This document shows, piece after piece, positions 51,033 to 61,253 of a stretch of DNA of 64,000 bases. The stretch's first letter is position 1. Every line of letters starts with the position of its first letter. The DNA is from Flavobacteria bacterium BBFL7 (GTDB taxonomy: Bacteria > Bacteroidota > Bacteroidia > Flavobacteriales > Flavobacteriaceae). The DNA lies in the NCBI GenBank assembly GCA_000153385.1, contig CH672374.1, forward strand, positions 609,892-673,891, written 5' to 3'. A program made the translations under genes and the position numbers. The notes under the pieces were generated by a model. The model did no database searches. It saw only the letters and a list, made by a program, of their open reading frames with translations, and was not told the DNA's origin.

Positions 51033-53555
51033 ATGGCAGATGGAGAAAAGTTAATCCCGATTAACATCGAGGATGAAATGAAATCAGCATACATCGATTA
51101 CTCGATGTCAGTCATAGTGTCACGAGCACTGCCAGATGTGCGAGATGGATTAAAACCAGTACACAGACGTGTCCTTTATGGAATGTATGAGCTAGGTGTA
51201 CTGTCTAATAGAGGATATAAAAAGAGTGCGAGAATAGTAGGAGAAGTATTAGGTAAGTATCACCCACATGGTGATACGTCTGTATATGATACTATGGTAC
51301 GTATGGCTCAAGAATGGTCATTACGTTATATGTTAGTGGATGGTCAAGGTAACTTTGGTAGTGTAGATGGTGATCCACCTGCAGCAATGCGTTATACGGA
51401 AGCTAGAATGCGTAAGATTTCTGAAGAAATCCTTGCAGATATAGACAAAGAAACAGTGGACACTCAACTTAATTTTGATGATACGCTGAATGAGCCTACC
51501 GTAATGCCTACTCGTATACCTAACTTATTAGTGAATGGTGCGTCTGGTATCGCCGTAGGTATGGCTACAAACATGCCACCACATAACTTAACTGAAGTTA
51601 TAGATGGTACTGTAGCATATATCGATAATAATGATATCGAAATTGATGAACTTATTACTCATGTTAAAGCTCCTGATTTTCCTACTGGTGGAATTATTTA
51701 TGGATATGATGGTGTAAAAGACGCAATGCATACCGGTCGTGGTCGTGTAAAAATACGTGGTCGCGTTAGGCTAGAAGAAGTGAAAGGTCGTGAGTGTATC
51801 ATCGTTGATGAATTACCATATCAAGTGAATAAAGCTGATATGATTAAGAAAACGGCAGACCTTATTAATGAGAAGAAGTTAGAAGGTATCTCGATGATTA
51901 GAGATGAGTCTGACCGTAATGGTATGCGTATCGTTTATATATTAAAACGCGATGCTATTCCTAATATCGTTATCAATAAATTATATAAGCACACCGCTTT
52001 ACAATCATCTTTCAGTGTAAATAATATCGCTTTAGTAAAAGGTCGTCCTCAATTACTTAATGTAAAGGAGATGATTCACTACTTTGTAGAACACAGACAT
52101 GATGTTGTTGTAAGACGTACAGAGTTTGAATTACGTAAGGCAGAAGAAAGAGCGCATATTCTTGAAGGTTTAATAATCGCATCAGACAATATTGATGAGG
52201 TAATTGCTTTAATAAGAAGTAGTAGTAATGGAGAAGAAGCTCGTGAAAAGTTAATCAAACGTTTTGAATTGTCAGAGATTCAAGCACGTGCCATCGTAGA
52301 AATGCGTTTGAGACAGCTTACCGGTCTTGAACAAGATAAACTACGTAATGAGTATAATGATTTAATAGCGACTATTACCGATTTAAAAGACATTCTTGCT
52401 AGAAAAGAACGTCGTATGGATATTATTAAAGAGGAATTAATTGAGATTAAAGAAAAGTATGGTGATGAACGTCGTTCACAGATAGAATATGCTGGTGGAG
52501 ACCTTTCTATAGAAGATATGATTGCAGATGAGCAAGTAGTCATCACTATATCTCATGCTGGTTATATTAAAAGAACACCGATTACTGAATATAAAACTCA
52601 AAATCGTGGTGGAGTAGGTCAAAAGGCTAGTACCACAAGAGATGAGGATTTCTTGGAAGATATTTTTGTAGGTACTAATCACCAATACATGTTATTCTTT
52701 ACTGAGAAAGGAAAGTGTTTCTGGATGAGAGTTTATGAGATACCAGAAGGTAGTCGTACTTCTAAAGGTAGAGCGATTCAAAATCTGATTAATATTGAAC
52801 AAGACGATAATGTAAAAGCTGTCATCTGTACTCAAGATATTAAAGATGAAGAATACATTAATAGTCATTATGTGATTATGTGTACTAAAAAAGGTGTGGT
52901 GAAGAAAACATCTTTAGAACAGTATTCTAGACCACGAACTAATGGTATTAATGCGATAACTATACGTGAAGGAGATACATTATTAGAGGCTAAGCTTACA
53001 ACTGGTGATAGTCATGTGATGTTAGGTCTTAAAAGTGGTAAGGCCATCAGATTTGATGAGGCAAAAACACGTGCCATGGGTAGAAATGCAAGTGGTGTAC
53101 GTGGAATAAGGCTTGCAGATGATAATGATGAGGTAATCGGAATGGTGGCTGTAAATGATATGGATTCTAATATCTTGGTAGTATCTGAAAAAGGATATGG
53201 TAAAAGGTCTAGTCTAGATGATTATAGAGAAACCAATCGTGGTGGAAAAGGAGTGAAAACGATCTCTGTTACTGAAAAAACAGGAGGATTGGTAGCTCTT
53301 AAGAATGTAACGGACGATGATGGTCTTATGATCATTAATAAGTCAGGAGTTGCTATTCGTATTGATGTCAAAAACCTGAGAGTAATGGGACGTGCAACTC
53401 AAGGAGTACGTTTAATTAATTTAAAAGGAAACGATTCAATTGCCGCTGTCGCGAAAGTTGCTCAAGAAGAAGACTCTGAAATCAATGAAGATGGTAGTGT
53501 CGCTGATTTGAATACTGATGGCATGACTGTTGCAAAAGATGATAGCGAAGAATAA
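51033..53555 (+). CDS. gyrA: DNA gyrase subunit A
   Basis: This 840-residue protein is the DNA-cleaving half of gyrase. The active-site Tyr is in [10 protein letters not shown] near residue 122. The quinolone-determining region is [10 protein letters not shown], with Ser-equivalent Thr and Asp in HGDTSVYD. The C-terminal beta-pinwheel has two GyrA-box-like motifs, TQNRGGVG near 525 and TNRGGKG near 735; the latter is the better match. It is followed 16 bp later by a TPR gene. Confidence 0.96.
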   Translation: MADGEKLIPINIEDEMKSAYIDYSMSVIVSRALPDVRDGLKPVHRRVLYGMYELGVLSNRGYKKSARIVGEVLGKYHPHGDTSVYDTMVRMAQEWSLRYMLVDGQGNFGSVDGDPPAAMRYTEARMRKISEEILADIDKETVDTQLNFDDTLNEPTVMPTRIPNLLVNGASGIAVGMATNMPPHNLTEVIDGTVAYIDNNDIEIDELITHVKAPDFPTGGIIYGYDGVKDAMHTGRGRVKIRGRVRLEEVKGRECIIVDELPYQVNKADMIKKTADLINEKKLEGISMIRDESDRNGMRIVYILKRDAIPNIVINKLYKHTALQSSFSVNNIALVKGRPQLLNVKEMIHYFVEHRHDVVVRRTEFELRKAEERAHILEGLIIASDNIDEVIALIRSSSNGEEAREKLIKRFELSEIQARAIVEMRLRQLTGLEQDKLRNEYNDLIATITDLKDILARKERRMDIIKEELIEIKEKYGDERRSQIEYAGGDLSIEDMIADEQVVITISHAGYIKRTPITEYKTQNRGGVGQKASTTRDEDFLEDIFVGTNHQYMLFFTEKGKCFWMRVYEIPEGSRTSKGRAIQNLINIEQDDNVKAVICTQDIKDEEYINSHYVIMCTKKGVVKKTSLEQYSRPRTNGINAITIREGDTLLEAKLTTGDSHVMLGLKSGKAIRFDEAKTRAMGRNASGVRGIRLADDNDEVIGMVAVNDMDSNILVVSEKGYGKRSSLDDYRETNRGGKGVKTISVTEKTGGLVALKNVTDDDGLMIINKSGVAIRIDVKNLRVMGRATQGVRLINLKGNDSIAAVAKVAQEEDSEINEDGSVADLNTDGMTVAKDDSEE

Positions 53556-53571
53556 TTAAAAATATTAGATA

Positions 53572-54759
53572 ATGAAAATTAGATTAACAATATTGCTTTT
53601 AGCCTTTGTAACTATTGGTTTTGCGCAAAAACGTGAATTTAGAAAAATAGAGAATGCAATTACTAAAGGTGATATCTCTAATGCGATTGAGATTTTTAAT
53701 ACTATTGAGAAATCCGAAGTAGAAGATCAGTTTAAAGGACAATATAATTTTTATAATGCTGCTGCACTCATTGATGTGACGGGTAAAACGAAGCCTACAT
53801 TAGAAAAAGCTTATGAAGCCCTAGATGCATTGAAGATGGCCGAAAGTTTAGGTTATACTAATCCGGTATTGATGAGTCAAGTTAAGTCGTATATTAATGA
53901 TAGCCTTTTAGAGATTGCTAATACTAAATTAAAAGCTAAAGATAATAGCGGTGCTTTAGAGATAGTTAATAGACTATCTGACGAAGCTCCAAATGATTTA
54001 AATATGCTTTATAATGCTGCAAACTTGGCATATCAGGTAGGTGAATTTGAACAGGCTGAGAAACAATATGCTGAATTATTTTCAAAAGGTTACACTGGGC
54101 AAACTGTTACTTATACAGCTGTGAATGCTCAGACCAAAGTAGAAGAGGTTTTTCCTAATATCACTTTGAGAGACGTATCTATTAAGACAGGAACTCACAT
54201 TTCTCCTTCAGAATCTACTTCTCCATCTCAATTAGGACGTATAGTGACTAATTTAGTTTGGTTGCAAAAAAACAATGACGATATCGATGCTGCTAAAGCA
54301 ACTTTTAATAAAGCGATAACTAAATACGGTGATGATAAATCTGTTAATATTTCAAAAGCAGATAATTATTTAACCTTAGGTATGATGAAAGAATATGAGG
54401 AGGCAAATAAGGCATTATCTGAAGAGGTGAAAGATCCTAAAGTTTATGATAATCTTGCTTTAGCAGCAATTAATGCCAAGGAGTATGATCAAGCTATCAA
54501 GTATTATGAAATGAGCATCTCTTTAAAACCAGATAATTTTGTTTCTTTGTCTAACTTAGGTGTTGCATTTGTTCAGAAAGGTAATTTGGAATCTACCAGT
54601 GCAGCTGATCAGGAGATTTTATACAAAAAAGCAATCTCTGTTTATGAAAAAGCCCATAAACTGGATACTAGCAATAAGAATGTAATTAATACATTAGTCA
54701 GTCTTTATGGTGTGTTTTCAATGGATGACAAAGTTACCGCAATGAAGGCTAAACTTTAA
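53572..54759 (+). CDS. Secreted TPR-repeat protein
   Basis: This 395-residue protein has a signal peptide (MKIRLTILLLAFVTIGFAQ) and several tetratricopeptide units, for example LNMLYNAANLAYQVGEFEQA and AALAAINAKEYDQAIKYYEM. It acts as a periplasmic scaffold of unknown partner. It follows gyrA by 16 bp, a link I recall from other Flavobacteriia. Confidence 0.88.
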   Translation: MKIRLTILLLAFVTIGFAQKREFRKIENAITKGDISNAIEIFNTIEKSEVEDQFKGQYNFYNAAALIDVTGKTKPTLEKAYEALDALKMAESLGYTNPVLMSQVKSYINDSLLEIANTKLKAKDNSGALEIVNRLSDEAPNDLNMLYNAANLAYQVGEFEQAEKQYAELFSKGYTGQTVTYTAVNAQTKVEEVFPNITLRDVSIKTGTHISPSESTSPSQLGRIVTNLVWLQKNNDDIDAAKATFNKAITKYGDDKSVNISKADNYLTLGMMKEYEEANKALSEEVKDPKVYDNLALAAINAKEYDQAIKYYEMSISLKPDNFVSLSNLGVAFVQKGNLESTSAADQEILYKKAISVYEKAHKLDTSNKNVINTLVSLYGVFSMDDKVTAMKAKL

Positions 54760-54784
54760 TTTCTATAACTCTAAATCATTTAAT

Positions 54785-54817
54785 AAAAAAAGCCTGCTGT
54801 AAAGCAGGCTTTTTTTA
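54785..54817. terminator. Bidirectional terminator
   Basis: AAAAAAAGCCTGCT pairs with AGCAGGCTTTTTTT around a 4-nt loop, between the convergent TPR and NlpC/P60 genes. Confidence 0.93.
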
Positions 54818-55564
54818 TTAAATGATTTTTTTTATAACTCTCAACTTGTGAGTATGTAGATGTCGTTCAACATTAAAAATTCCGCTTTGATCTAATCGAT
54901 CAATACGAACTTTTCCATGAGCATGTATGATGTAATTATCACGCATAATTAAGCCTACATGTGTAATGTGCCCTTCATTATTGTCAAAAAAAGCTAAATC
55001 ACCTTCTTCAGCCTCTTCTATAAAGCTTAAAACTTCTCCTTGTTTAGCTTGTTGACTTGCGTCTCGATTTAATTTAAATCCACATAGTCTGTAAATTAAT
55101 TGAGTAAAACCACTACAGTCAATTCCTAAAGGAGTTCTTCCTCCCCATAAATAAGGAGCGTTCAATAATAACAACGCATTATTTATTATATCTAATTTAT
55201 TAGTGCCTGAGGTGCTTTCTAATTGATATGTATCTGCTAGGTATTTTGAAGTAGAAATTTGAGCGCCAATGGTAATGGTGCTTAATGATTCGTTGTGGTG
55301 CGTGATGTGGCTAATGAGATCTTTAGCAAAATCATGTGGAGACTTGTCAATTTCGTGATATGTTTCAGCTTCGATTTCGGTAATTTGCTTGATATCCACC
55401 CAACCTTCATAAGAGTCATGAGCTAATCTAATTTTAACCCATTTTTTTCTTTCTTCAATTATTTTAAAGTACTCGCCATAAAGAACTTGAGACACCATTT
55501 CACTGGTGTCTTTTGCTTCCAGACGCAACGGCGCAACCGAAATAGGGCAGATCCCGTACTTCAT
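54818..55564 (-). CDS. NlpC/P60 (C40) peptidase with N-terminal SH3-like domain
   Basis: This 248-residue cell-wall peptidase has an N-terminal bacterial SH3 region (residues 5-70, with GYCPIS-like start MKYGICPISVAPLRLEA) and a C-terminal NlpC/P60 domain. The catalytic Cys lies in IDCSGFTQLIYRL near 150, His in GHITHVGLIM near 200 and a third polar residue in IIHAHG. There is no signal peptide, so it may act on cytoplasmic muropeptides. It is 7 bp downstream of the thiolase. Confidence 0.92.
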   Translation of the reverse strand: MKYGICPISVAPLRLEAKDTSEMVSQVLYGEYFKIIEERKKWVKIRLAHDSYEGWVDIKQITEIEAETYHEIDKSPHDFAKDLISHITHHNESLSTITIGAQISTSKYLADTYQLESTSGTNKLDIINNALLLLNAPYLWGGRTPLGIDCSGFTQLIYRLCGFKLNRDASQQAKQGEVLSFIEEAEEGDLAFFDNNEGHITHVGLIMRDNYIIHAHGKVRIDRLDQSGIFNVERHLHTHKLRVIKKII

Positions 55565-55571
55565 TTCTTAA

Positions 55572-56747
55572 TTATCCTTTTTTAATTACCATAGCACTAG
55601 CACCACCACCACCATTACAAATAGCTGCGGCACCTATCGATCCGTTCTCTTGTTTTAAAACGCTCAATAGTGTTGTGATAATACGCGCACCACTACATCC
55701 TAGTGGATGACCTAATGAAACAGCTCCACCATAGACATTTACATTTGAATCTTTTAAACCTAAAATTTTCATATTAGCAAGACCGACTACCGCAAATGCT
55801 TCATTAAATTCATAAAAATCTACTTCATCCTTTGTAATGCCAGCTTTGTCCAATGCAATAGGCAATGCTTTAGCAGGAGCAGTTGTGAACCACTTTGGTT
55901 CTTGAGCAGCATCTGCATAGCTTAAAATTGTTGCAAGAGGTGTTAAACCTAAGGATTTAGCCTTAGCTTCACTCATTAAAATTAATGCAGCAGCACCATC
56001 ATTAATAGTCGAAGCATTAGCAGCAGTAACTGTACCTTCTTTTGTAAAGGCAGCTCTTAATGCTGGGATCTTTTCCATTTTTACATTTGTATATTCCTCA
56101 TCATGATCAACAATTATATCATCACCTCGACGCTGAGGAACATTAACTGGAACAACTTCATCATTAAACTTTCCTTCTTTCCATGCTTTGGCAGATCTAT
56201 TATATGATTGAACAGCAAAATCATCCTGGTCAGATCTTGAAAAACCATGTTCTTCTGCACATAGATCAGCACAAACACCCATAGCATTTTGATCATAAGC
56301 ATCTACTAATCCATCTTTTTGCATACCATCAATTAAAGAAGCTGGGCCAAATTTTTGACCAGTTCTCATGTGAACATAGTGAGGAATCATGCTCATATTT
56401 TCCATTCCTCCTGCGACCACAATCTCTTTATCTCCACAAGCAATTGCTTGTGCAGCCATCATTACAGTTTTCATTCCGCTGGCACATACTTTATTGACAG
56501 TAGTACAAGGAACTTCATTAGATAATCCAGCAGCTAAGGCTGCCTGTCTCGCAGGTGCTTGCCCTGTACCGGCTTGAACTACATTACCCATGATAACTTC
56601 TTCAACTAATGAAGCGTCTAGTTTAATTTTGTCTAAAGCACCCTTTATTGCAATACTACCTAATTGAGTAGCTGGTACTGTAGATAATTTACCCATAAAG
56701 CTACCTATTGGTGTTCTAGCATATGAAACGATAACAACTTTATTCAT
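55572..56747 (-). CDS. Acetyl-CoA C-acetyltransferase (thiolase)
   Basis: I start at the ATG at 56747 (MNKVVIVSYARTPIGSFMG); the frame runs on upstream without cause. This 391-residue enzyme condenses or cleaves acetoacetyl-CoA. The nucleophilic Cys is in NKVCASGMK near 88, and the C-terminal GHPLGCSGAR and CNGGGGASAM carry the second Cys and His sites. Whether it serves fatty-acid oxidation or ketone metabolism cannot be told. Confidence 0.93.
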   Translation of the reverse strand: MNKVVIVSYARTPIGSFMGKLSTVPATQLGSIAIKGALDKIKLDASLVEEVIMGNVVQAGTGQAPARQAALAAGLSNEVPCTTVNKVCASGMKTVMMAAQAIACGDKEIVVAGGMENMSMIPHYVHMRTGQKFGPASLIDGMQKDGLVDAYDQNAMGVCADLCAEEHGFSRSDQDDFAVQSYNRSAKAWKEGKFNDEVVPVNVPQRRGDDIIVDHDEEYTNVKMEKIPALRAAFTKEGTVTAANASTINDGAAALILMSEAKAKSLGLTPLATILSYADAAQEPKWFTTAPAKALPIALDKAGITKDEVDFYEFNEAFAVVGLANMKILGLKDSNVNVYGGAVSLGHPLGCSGARIITTLLSVLKQENGSIGAAAICNGGGGASAMVIKKG

Positions 56748-56797
56748 AATATTCTCTTTTGGTGCGAAAATAAACAATATTCATAGGATTAAAAGTG

Positions 56798-56819
56798 AAG
56801 TTTATACTTTAATAAACTT
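56798..56819. promoter_or_regulatory. 22-bp palindrome AAGTTTAT-N6-ATAAACTT, putative operator
   Basis: A perfect 8-bp inverted repeat lies midway in the 136-bp gap between the divergent thiolase and pgpH-like genes. A shared regulator site is plausible. Confidence 0.4.
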
Positions 56820-56883
56820 ATAAGGAATACTTTTTAGAAAGCTTTTTGTCAGAACTCCAAACTAAATTGTTTATTTGTATACG

Positions 56884-58923
56884 ATGAAAAAAAATAGCTC
56901 TAGTTTTTATAAATATCAGGATACGTTAATTCGCATTGCTATAGTTGTCATAGCTACTATACTCACGATTTACTTTTTTCCAAAAAACGATAGGTTTAAA
57001 TATGATTTTAAAAAAGGTGAACCATGGCAATATGAAACGTTATATGCTCCATTTTCCTTTCCTGTAAAAAAAAGTGAAGAGGCAATTAAACGAGAGATTG
57101 AATTAATTAAAACTAATACTCCAAAATATTTTGACCATCAAAATGATATATCTAATACTGTTACTAGTCTAATTAAAAAAGAATACAATAAGAGACATAC
57201 AGATTCATTAGAATTTCAAAATTCAGAAGAAGCGATTAATCAAATAGGAGATATTGTAACTATTTTCTATTCCAACTATTACTTAGAAAAACCATTAGAT
57301 ACTGATAGTAAGTATGTAATTATTCAGTCAGATAGTGGATTTAAAGAAGTGTTGTATGCTGATATAATTAAGCCAAAAGATTTAAGTATTGAAATTAATA
57401 ACCTTCTGGATGATAGTAGTTTTAAAGATAAAAAATGGTTAGCAAATTCACTTTTGAAAAATGCAAACTCTAATATTATATTTAATAAAGACTTGTCAGA
57501 GCAAATTATTGAGGACGAAGTCAGTAAAGTGCTTCCAACAAGAGGTGTAGTACCATCAAATTCTCGAATAATAGCTCAAGGAGAAATCGTTGAAGGTGAG
57601 AAATATCAAATACTTAGGACGTTAAATGAAACTTATCAAGCTCAAACTTGGTCCGAATCTCAATACTTCTGGAGGTTACTAGGTTATATCATTTTAGTTG
57701 CCTTAACGTATATAATTCTTATGCTGTTTTTTTATAATTATCGACCGGATATTTATAACAGTTCTAGAAAATTACTATTTATATTTTTCAATGTATTAAC
57801 GATAATTCTGTTAACTACAATGGTCGTTAATTTGAATTCAATCTTTGTGTACGTAGTGCCAATTTGTATTCTTCCTTTAATCTTAAAATCATTTTTTGAT
57901 GCAAGAGTCGGATTATTTACCCATGTCTTAACTGTTTTAATACTTAGCTTTATAGTACCTAACGGTGAAGAGTTTTTGTTTTTACAAATAGTAGCTGGAA
58001 TTGTAACTATTTTGTCTAGTTCAGAAATATATAAAAGAGCAAATCTTTTTATTACAATCGGTCAAATTGTTATCGTCTATGTGAGTTCATATTTTGCTTT
58101 TTATGCTATTAATCAAGGCGGCGTGACTGGTTGGGAATGGTATAAAGTGACTTATTTTGTGCTTTGTGGTTTAGCAATGTTATTTGTATGGCCGCTCATC
58201 TATATTTATGAAAAGTTATTTGGGTTAGTGAGTGATGTATCTCTTTTAGAGTTATCGGATACAAACTCTAAACTCTTAAAAGAATTATCAAACAAAGCAC
58301 CTGGAACTTTTCATCACTCTTTAAATGTTGCTAACATAGCTGAATCGGCTGCAGATGCGATACAAGCAAATGCCATGTTAACTAGAGTAGGAGCTCTATA
58401 TCATGATATTGGTAAAATGATGAATCCTACTTATTTTTCAGAAAATCAAGGTAGTGGAATCAATCCTCACGATGATTTAGATCCCGAAGAAAGCGCTCAA
58501 ATTATAATAAATCATACAATTAATGGGATTGAAATAGCCAAAAAATATAAAATTCCAGATCGAATAATTGATTTTATTAGAACTCATCATGGGGATTCAA
58601 CAGTATATTATTTTTATAAAAAAGCGTTAGTTAATAACCCTGATCTTGATATTAATGAATATCAATATCCTGGACCAAAACCATTTAGTCCAGAAACAGC
58701 TATTTTAATGATTGCAGATAGTGTTGAGGCTGCTTCAAAAAGTTTGAAAAATCCAACTTCCACTAGTATCAATGATTTAGTTGATAATATTATTAATAAA
58801 CAAGTTGAAGAAAAACAATTTATTAATGCAGATATAACATTTAAGCAAATTGAAACGATCAAATCAGTGATTAAAAAGAAGTTAGCTAATATCTATCATT
58901 TACGAATAGAATATCCAGAATAA
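56884..58923 (+). CDS. pgpH: 7TMR-HDED/7TM/HD phosphohydrolase, PgpH-like c-di-AMP phosphodiesterase
   Basis: I use the ATG at 56884. This 679-residue protein has an N-terminal membrane helix, an extracytoplasmic 7TMR-HDED domain (residues 40-255), seven membrane helices (about 260-445) and a cytoplasmic HD domain. The HD motifs are GTFHHSLNVANIAE, YHDIGKMMNP, and IINHTINGIEIAK with HHGDS. Proteins of this layout hydrolyse c-di-AMP. The family match is strong; activity is inferred. Confidence 0.92.
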   Translation: MKKNSSSFYKYQDTLIRIAIVVIATILTIYFFPKNDRFKYDFKKGEPWQYETLYAPFSFPVKKSEEAIKREIELIKTNTPKYFDHQNDISNTVTSLIKKEYNKRHTDSLEFQNSEEAINQIGDIVTIFYSNYYLEKPLDTDSKYVIIQSDSGFKEVLYADIIKPKDLSIEINNLLDDSSFKDKKWLANSLLKNANSNIIFNKDLSEQIIEDEVSKVLPTRGVVPSNSRIIAQGEIVEGEKYQILRTLNETYQAQTWSESQYFWRLLGYIILVALTYIILMLFFYNYRPDIYNSSRKLLFIFFNVLTIILLTTMVVNLNSIFVYVVPICILPLILKSFFDARVGLFTHVLTVLILSFIVPNGEEFLFLQIVAGIVTILSSSEIYKRANLFITIGQIVIVYVSSYFAFYAINQGGVTGWEWYKVTYFVLCGLAMLFVWPLIYIYEKLFGLVSDVSLLELSDTNSKLLKELSNKAPGTFHHSLNVANIAESAADAIQANAMLTRVGALYHDIGKMMNPTYFSENQGSGINPHDDLDPEESAQIIINHTINGIEIAKKYKIPDRIIDFIRTHHGDSTVYYFYKKALVNNPDLDINEYQYPGPKPFSPETAILMIADSVEAASKSLKNPTSTSINDLVDNIINKQVEEKQFINADITFKQIETIKSVIKKKLANIYHLRIEYPE

Positions 58924-58949
58924 TTTTTGCAAAAAACTTTAAAAAATGC

Positions 58950-58979
58950 TTGCAGGAACTATAATATGAATTACCTTTG
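58950..58979 (+). promoter_or_regulatory. tRNA operon promoter: TTG-N19-TACCTTTG
   Basis: A TTG (58950-58952), a 19-nt spacer and a perfect TAnnTTTG (58972-58979) lie 40 bp before tRNA-Ser. This is the clearest Bacteroidota sigma-A-type promoter in the window. Confidence 0.8.
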
Positions 58980-59018
58980 CAACCGCTTTTGGAAACAATC
59001 GCAAGTTCTTTTTATTTA

Positions 59019-59102
59019 GGAGAGGTGCCAGAGTGGTAATGGAGCAGATTGCTAATCTGTCGACGGGCAACCGTCGCCAGGGTTCGAGTCCCTGTCTCTC
59101 CG
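59019..59102 (+). tRNA. tRNA-Ser (anticodon GCU)
   Basis: The acceptor stem GGAGAGG pairs with TCTCTCC, the anticodon loop is TTGCTAA, and there is a long variable arm (CGACGGGC...GTCG) as in serine tRNAs. The T-arm is CAGGGTTCGAGTCCCTG. CCA is not encoded. Confidence 0.95.
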
Positions 59103-59130
59103 CAATTTTCTAAATAATTGATGATCATTT

Positions 59131-59205
59131 CGGGGTGTAGCGTAGCCCGGTCATCGCGCCTCGTTTGGGACGAGGAGGTCGCAGGTTCGAATCCTGCCAC
59201 CCCGA
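59131..59205 (+). tRNA. tRNA-Pro (anticodon UGG)
   Basis: The acceptor CGGGGTG pairs with CACCCCG, the anticodon stem-loop is CTCGTTTGGGACGAG (anticodon TGG), and the T-arm is GCAGGTTCGAATCCTGC. It lies 28 bp after tRNA-Ser and is cotranscribed. Confidence 0.95.
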
Positions 59206-59244
59206 CAAAAAGCCTTTTAATCTAACGATTTTAAGGCTTTTTTT
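59206..59244 (+). terminator. Terminator of the tRNA operon
   Basis: AAAGCCTTTTAA pairs with TTTTAAGGCTTT around a short loop and is followed by TTTT. Confidence 0.85.
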
Positions 59245-59250
59245 ATTTCT

Positions 59251-59258
59251 TAAATTTG
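59251..59258 (+). promoter_or_regulatory. -7 element TAAATTTG for the patatin gene
   Basis: A perfect TAnnTTTG ends only 4 bp before the ATG at 59263, so the transcript is probably leaderless. The -33 TTG is replaced by TTT. Confidence 0.45.
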
Positions 59259-59262
59259 AGAC

Positions 59263-60018
59263 ATGAAAATAGGATTAGCTCTTTCAGGTGGTGGTGCAAA
59301 AGGAATCGCGCATGCCGGTGTTCTCAAAGTATTAAAGGAACGAGAAATCGAAATACATAAAGTCTCGGGTACGAGTTCTGGAGCTTTGATAGGGGCTTTA
59401 TTTGCAGCGGATTTAGATATAGAATCTATTTATGAATTTTTTAGGAGCTCAAACCTATTTCATCCTAGTAAATTTGCTTTCGGTCAGCCAGGATTTATAA
59501 AATCCAATGTGTTTATTGACCATATAAGTTCTTACATACCTCTGGATTCTTTTGAATCTTTAAAGTTGCCCTTAATTGTGGCAGCGACAGATCTTAATAA
59601 AGCTAAACTTAAAGTATTTGATTCTGGAGAGTTATACATGGCAATTTTAGCAAGTGCTGCTTTTCCGGGTGTTTTTACTCCTATAACTATAGATGATAAC
59701 GTTTATATTGATGGCGGCGTAATTAATAATTTCCCTATTGATTTATTGGATGATTGTGATATTAAATTAGGAAGTTACGTGAATAAGTTAGAGCCTTTAA
59801 ATAAAAAAATGAAACACTCTTATGATGTTGCTGGTAGAGCTTATTCTATAGGTCAATATCACAGGGATTCATCTAAATTTTATCAAGCCGATATTTTGTT
59901 TGAACCTGAAGAACTTTATTCTTATGGTTTGTTTAGTTTCAGGTCATTACGCAAAATGTTTGACATCGGCTATGAAAATGCAAGTAGACAGCTAGACAAA
60001 TCACCTCTTTTTAAATAA
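59263..60018 (+). CDS. Patatin-like phospholipase
   Basis: This 251-residue lipid acyl hydrolase has the glycine-rich oxyanion loop SGGGAKGIAHAG, nucleophile elbow GTSSGAL (Ser at about 39), and catalytic Asp in DGGVINNFP near 145. It is related to RssA-like cytoplasmic patatins. It is the first gene after the tRNA terminator and likely monocistronic. Confidence 0.93.
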   Translation: MKIGLALSGGGAKGIAHAGVLKVLKEREIEIHKVSGTSSGALIGALFAADLDIESIYEFFRSSNLFHPSKFAFGQPGFIKSNVFIDHISSYIPLDSFESLKLPLIVAATDLNKAKLKVFDSGELYMAILASAAFPGVFTPITIDDNVYIDGGVINNFPIDLLDDCDIKLGSYVNKLEPLNKKMKHSYDVAGRAYSIGQYHRDSSKFYQADILFEPEELYSYGLFSFRSLRKMFDIGYENASRQLDKSPLFK

Positions 60019-60116
60019 GTTTACTACGTTCAAGCTAAACTAAATATCACATAGTTTTAATAGGTACAATTATATTGTAAGATCAGATTTATGTAAATTG
60101 CGGTAAAGCAATTTTC

Positions 60117-60761
60117 ATGCAAAGAGATCTTCAAGACCTAAGAAAAAACTATAGTAAAGGTGCTTTAGTGGAAGATAATGTTCCTGATAATCCTTATCTG
60201 TTATTTGATATATGGTTTACTGAGGCAAAGTCACATATGTCAGTCGACGAAGTAAATGCTATGAGTCTTAATACGTTAGGGATCGATGGATTTCCTAAAT
60301 CTCGTATTGTTTTACTTAAAGAAGTTTCTGAAGGTAAATTTATTTTTTATTCAAATTATAAGTCAGAGAAGGCTTTATCAATGGAGCAACATTCCAAGGT
60401 TTCTATTCATTTCTTTTGGCCATCACTAGAAAGACAAATTATTATTAAAGGTGACGTTAAAAAAGTTTCTAAGGATAAATCTTTAACCTATTTTCAAACG
60501 AGACCAAGAGGTAGCCAACTTGGTGCATGGGCAAGTAATCAAAGTACAGTCGTAAAATCTAGAGAGGATCTTGAAAATCAGTTAGAAAACTTTAAGGATA
60601 AATTTCAAGATCAGGATATTCCATTACCTGATAATTGGGGTGGCTATTCCATCACACCTGTATCATTTGAGTTTTGGCAAGGTAGACCTAATAGATTACA
60701 TGATCGGATCCTTTACTCTTTAATTGATTCTAACTGGATTTACAATAGGTTAGCTCCTTAA
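60117..60761 (+). CDS. pdxH: Pyridoxamine 5'-phosphate oxidase PdxH
   Basis: This 214-residue FMN enzyme makes pyridoxal phosphate. The motifs SRIVLLKE, FYSNYKSEKA, RPRGSQLGAWASNQS and the C-terminal RLHDRILYS are typical for FMN and PLP binding. It is 6 bp upstream of the phosphatase gene. Confidence 0.95.
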   Translation: MQRDLQDLRKNYSKGALVEDNVPDNPYLLFDIWFTEAKSHMSVDEVNAMSLNTLGIDGFPKSRIVLLKEVSEGKFIFYSNYKSEKALSMEQHSKVSIHFFWPSLERQIIIKGDVKKVSKDKSLTYFQTRPRGSQLGAWASNQSTVVKSREDLENQLENFKDKFQDQDIPLPDNWGGYSITPVSFEFWQGRPNRLHDRILYSLIDSNWIYNRLAP

Positions 60762-60767
60762 AATGAT

Positions 60768-61253
60768 ATGAAAAAACTTATTTTAATAAGACATGGAAAG
60801 TCTAGTTGGGAATTAAATGTTAGAGATCATGATCGTGTTTTACTTGAGCGAGGTATAAATGACGCACATCTGATAGGTAATCACCTTAAAAATTCGTTTA
60901 AAAATCCTGACCAGATTTGGAGTAGTACAGCTGCGAGAGCTCTTCAAACAGCTACAATTGTCAGTGAATATATCGATTATAATCTCAATTCATTTCAATT
61001 AAAAAGAGAGCTCTATACATTTGACAGTTATGAATTAATTGATCATATCAAAACATGCTCAAATGAAATTAATACACTTATGATATTTTCACACAACCAT
61101 GGTCTTACTGATTCTGCTAATATCTTAGGTTCACAGTATTTTGATAATATACCAACTACCGGAGTAGTGATTATTGAGTTTAATACAGATAGTTGGTCTC
61201 AAATCAAAAAAGGTCAAACCATTGCATATTTATTTCCTAAAAATTTAAGATGA
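60768..61253 (+). CDS. SixA-like histidine phosphatase
   Basis: This 161-residue phosphoglycerate-mutase-fold protein has the RHG motif at LIRHGKSSWE and a second His in FSHNHGLTDSAN. SixA acts on phosphohistidine. The gene overlaps ppk1 (ATGA) and follows pdxH closely, so it is in the polyphosphate operon. Confidence 0.9.
   Translation: MKKLILIRHGKSSWELNVRDHDRVLLERGINDAHLIGNHLKNSFKNPDQIWSSTAARALQTATIVSEYIDYNLNSFQLKRELYTFDSYELIDHIKTCSNEINTLMIFSHNHGLTDSANILGSQYFDNIPTTGVVIIEFNTDSWSQIKKGQTIAYLFPKNLR

Noticed and set aside
59012..59200. 62-codon frame on the minus strand covering the tRNA genes
   Set aside because: It overlaps both tRNA genes completely; such tRNA-shadow frames (MAGFEPATSSSQTRRDD) are a well-known false annotation.
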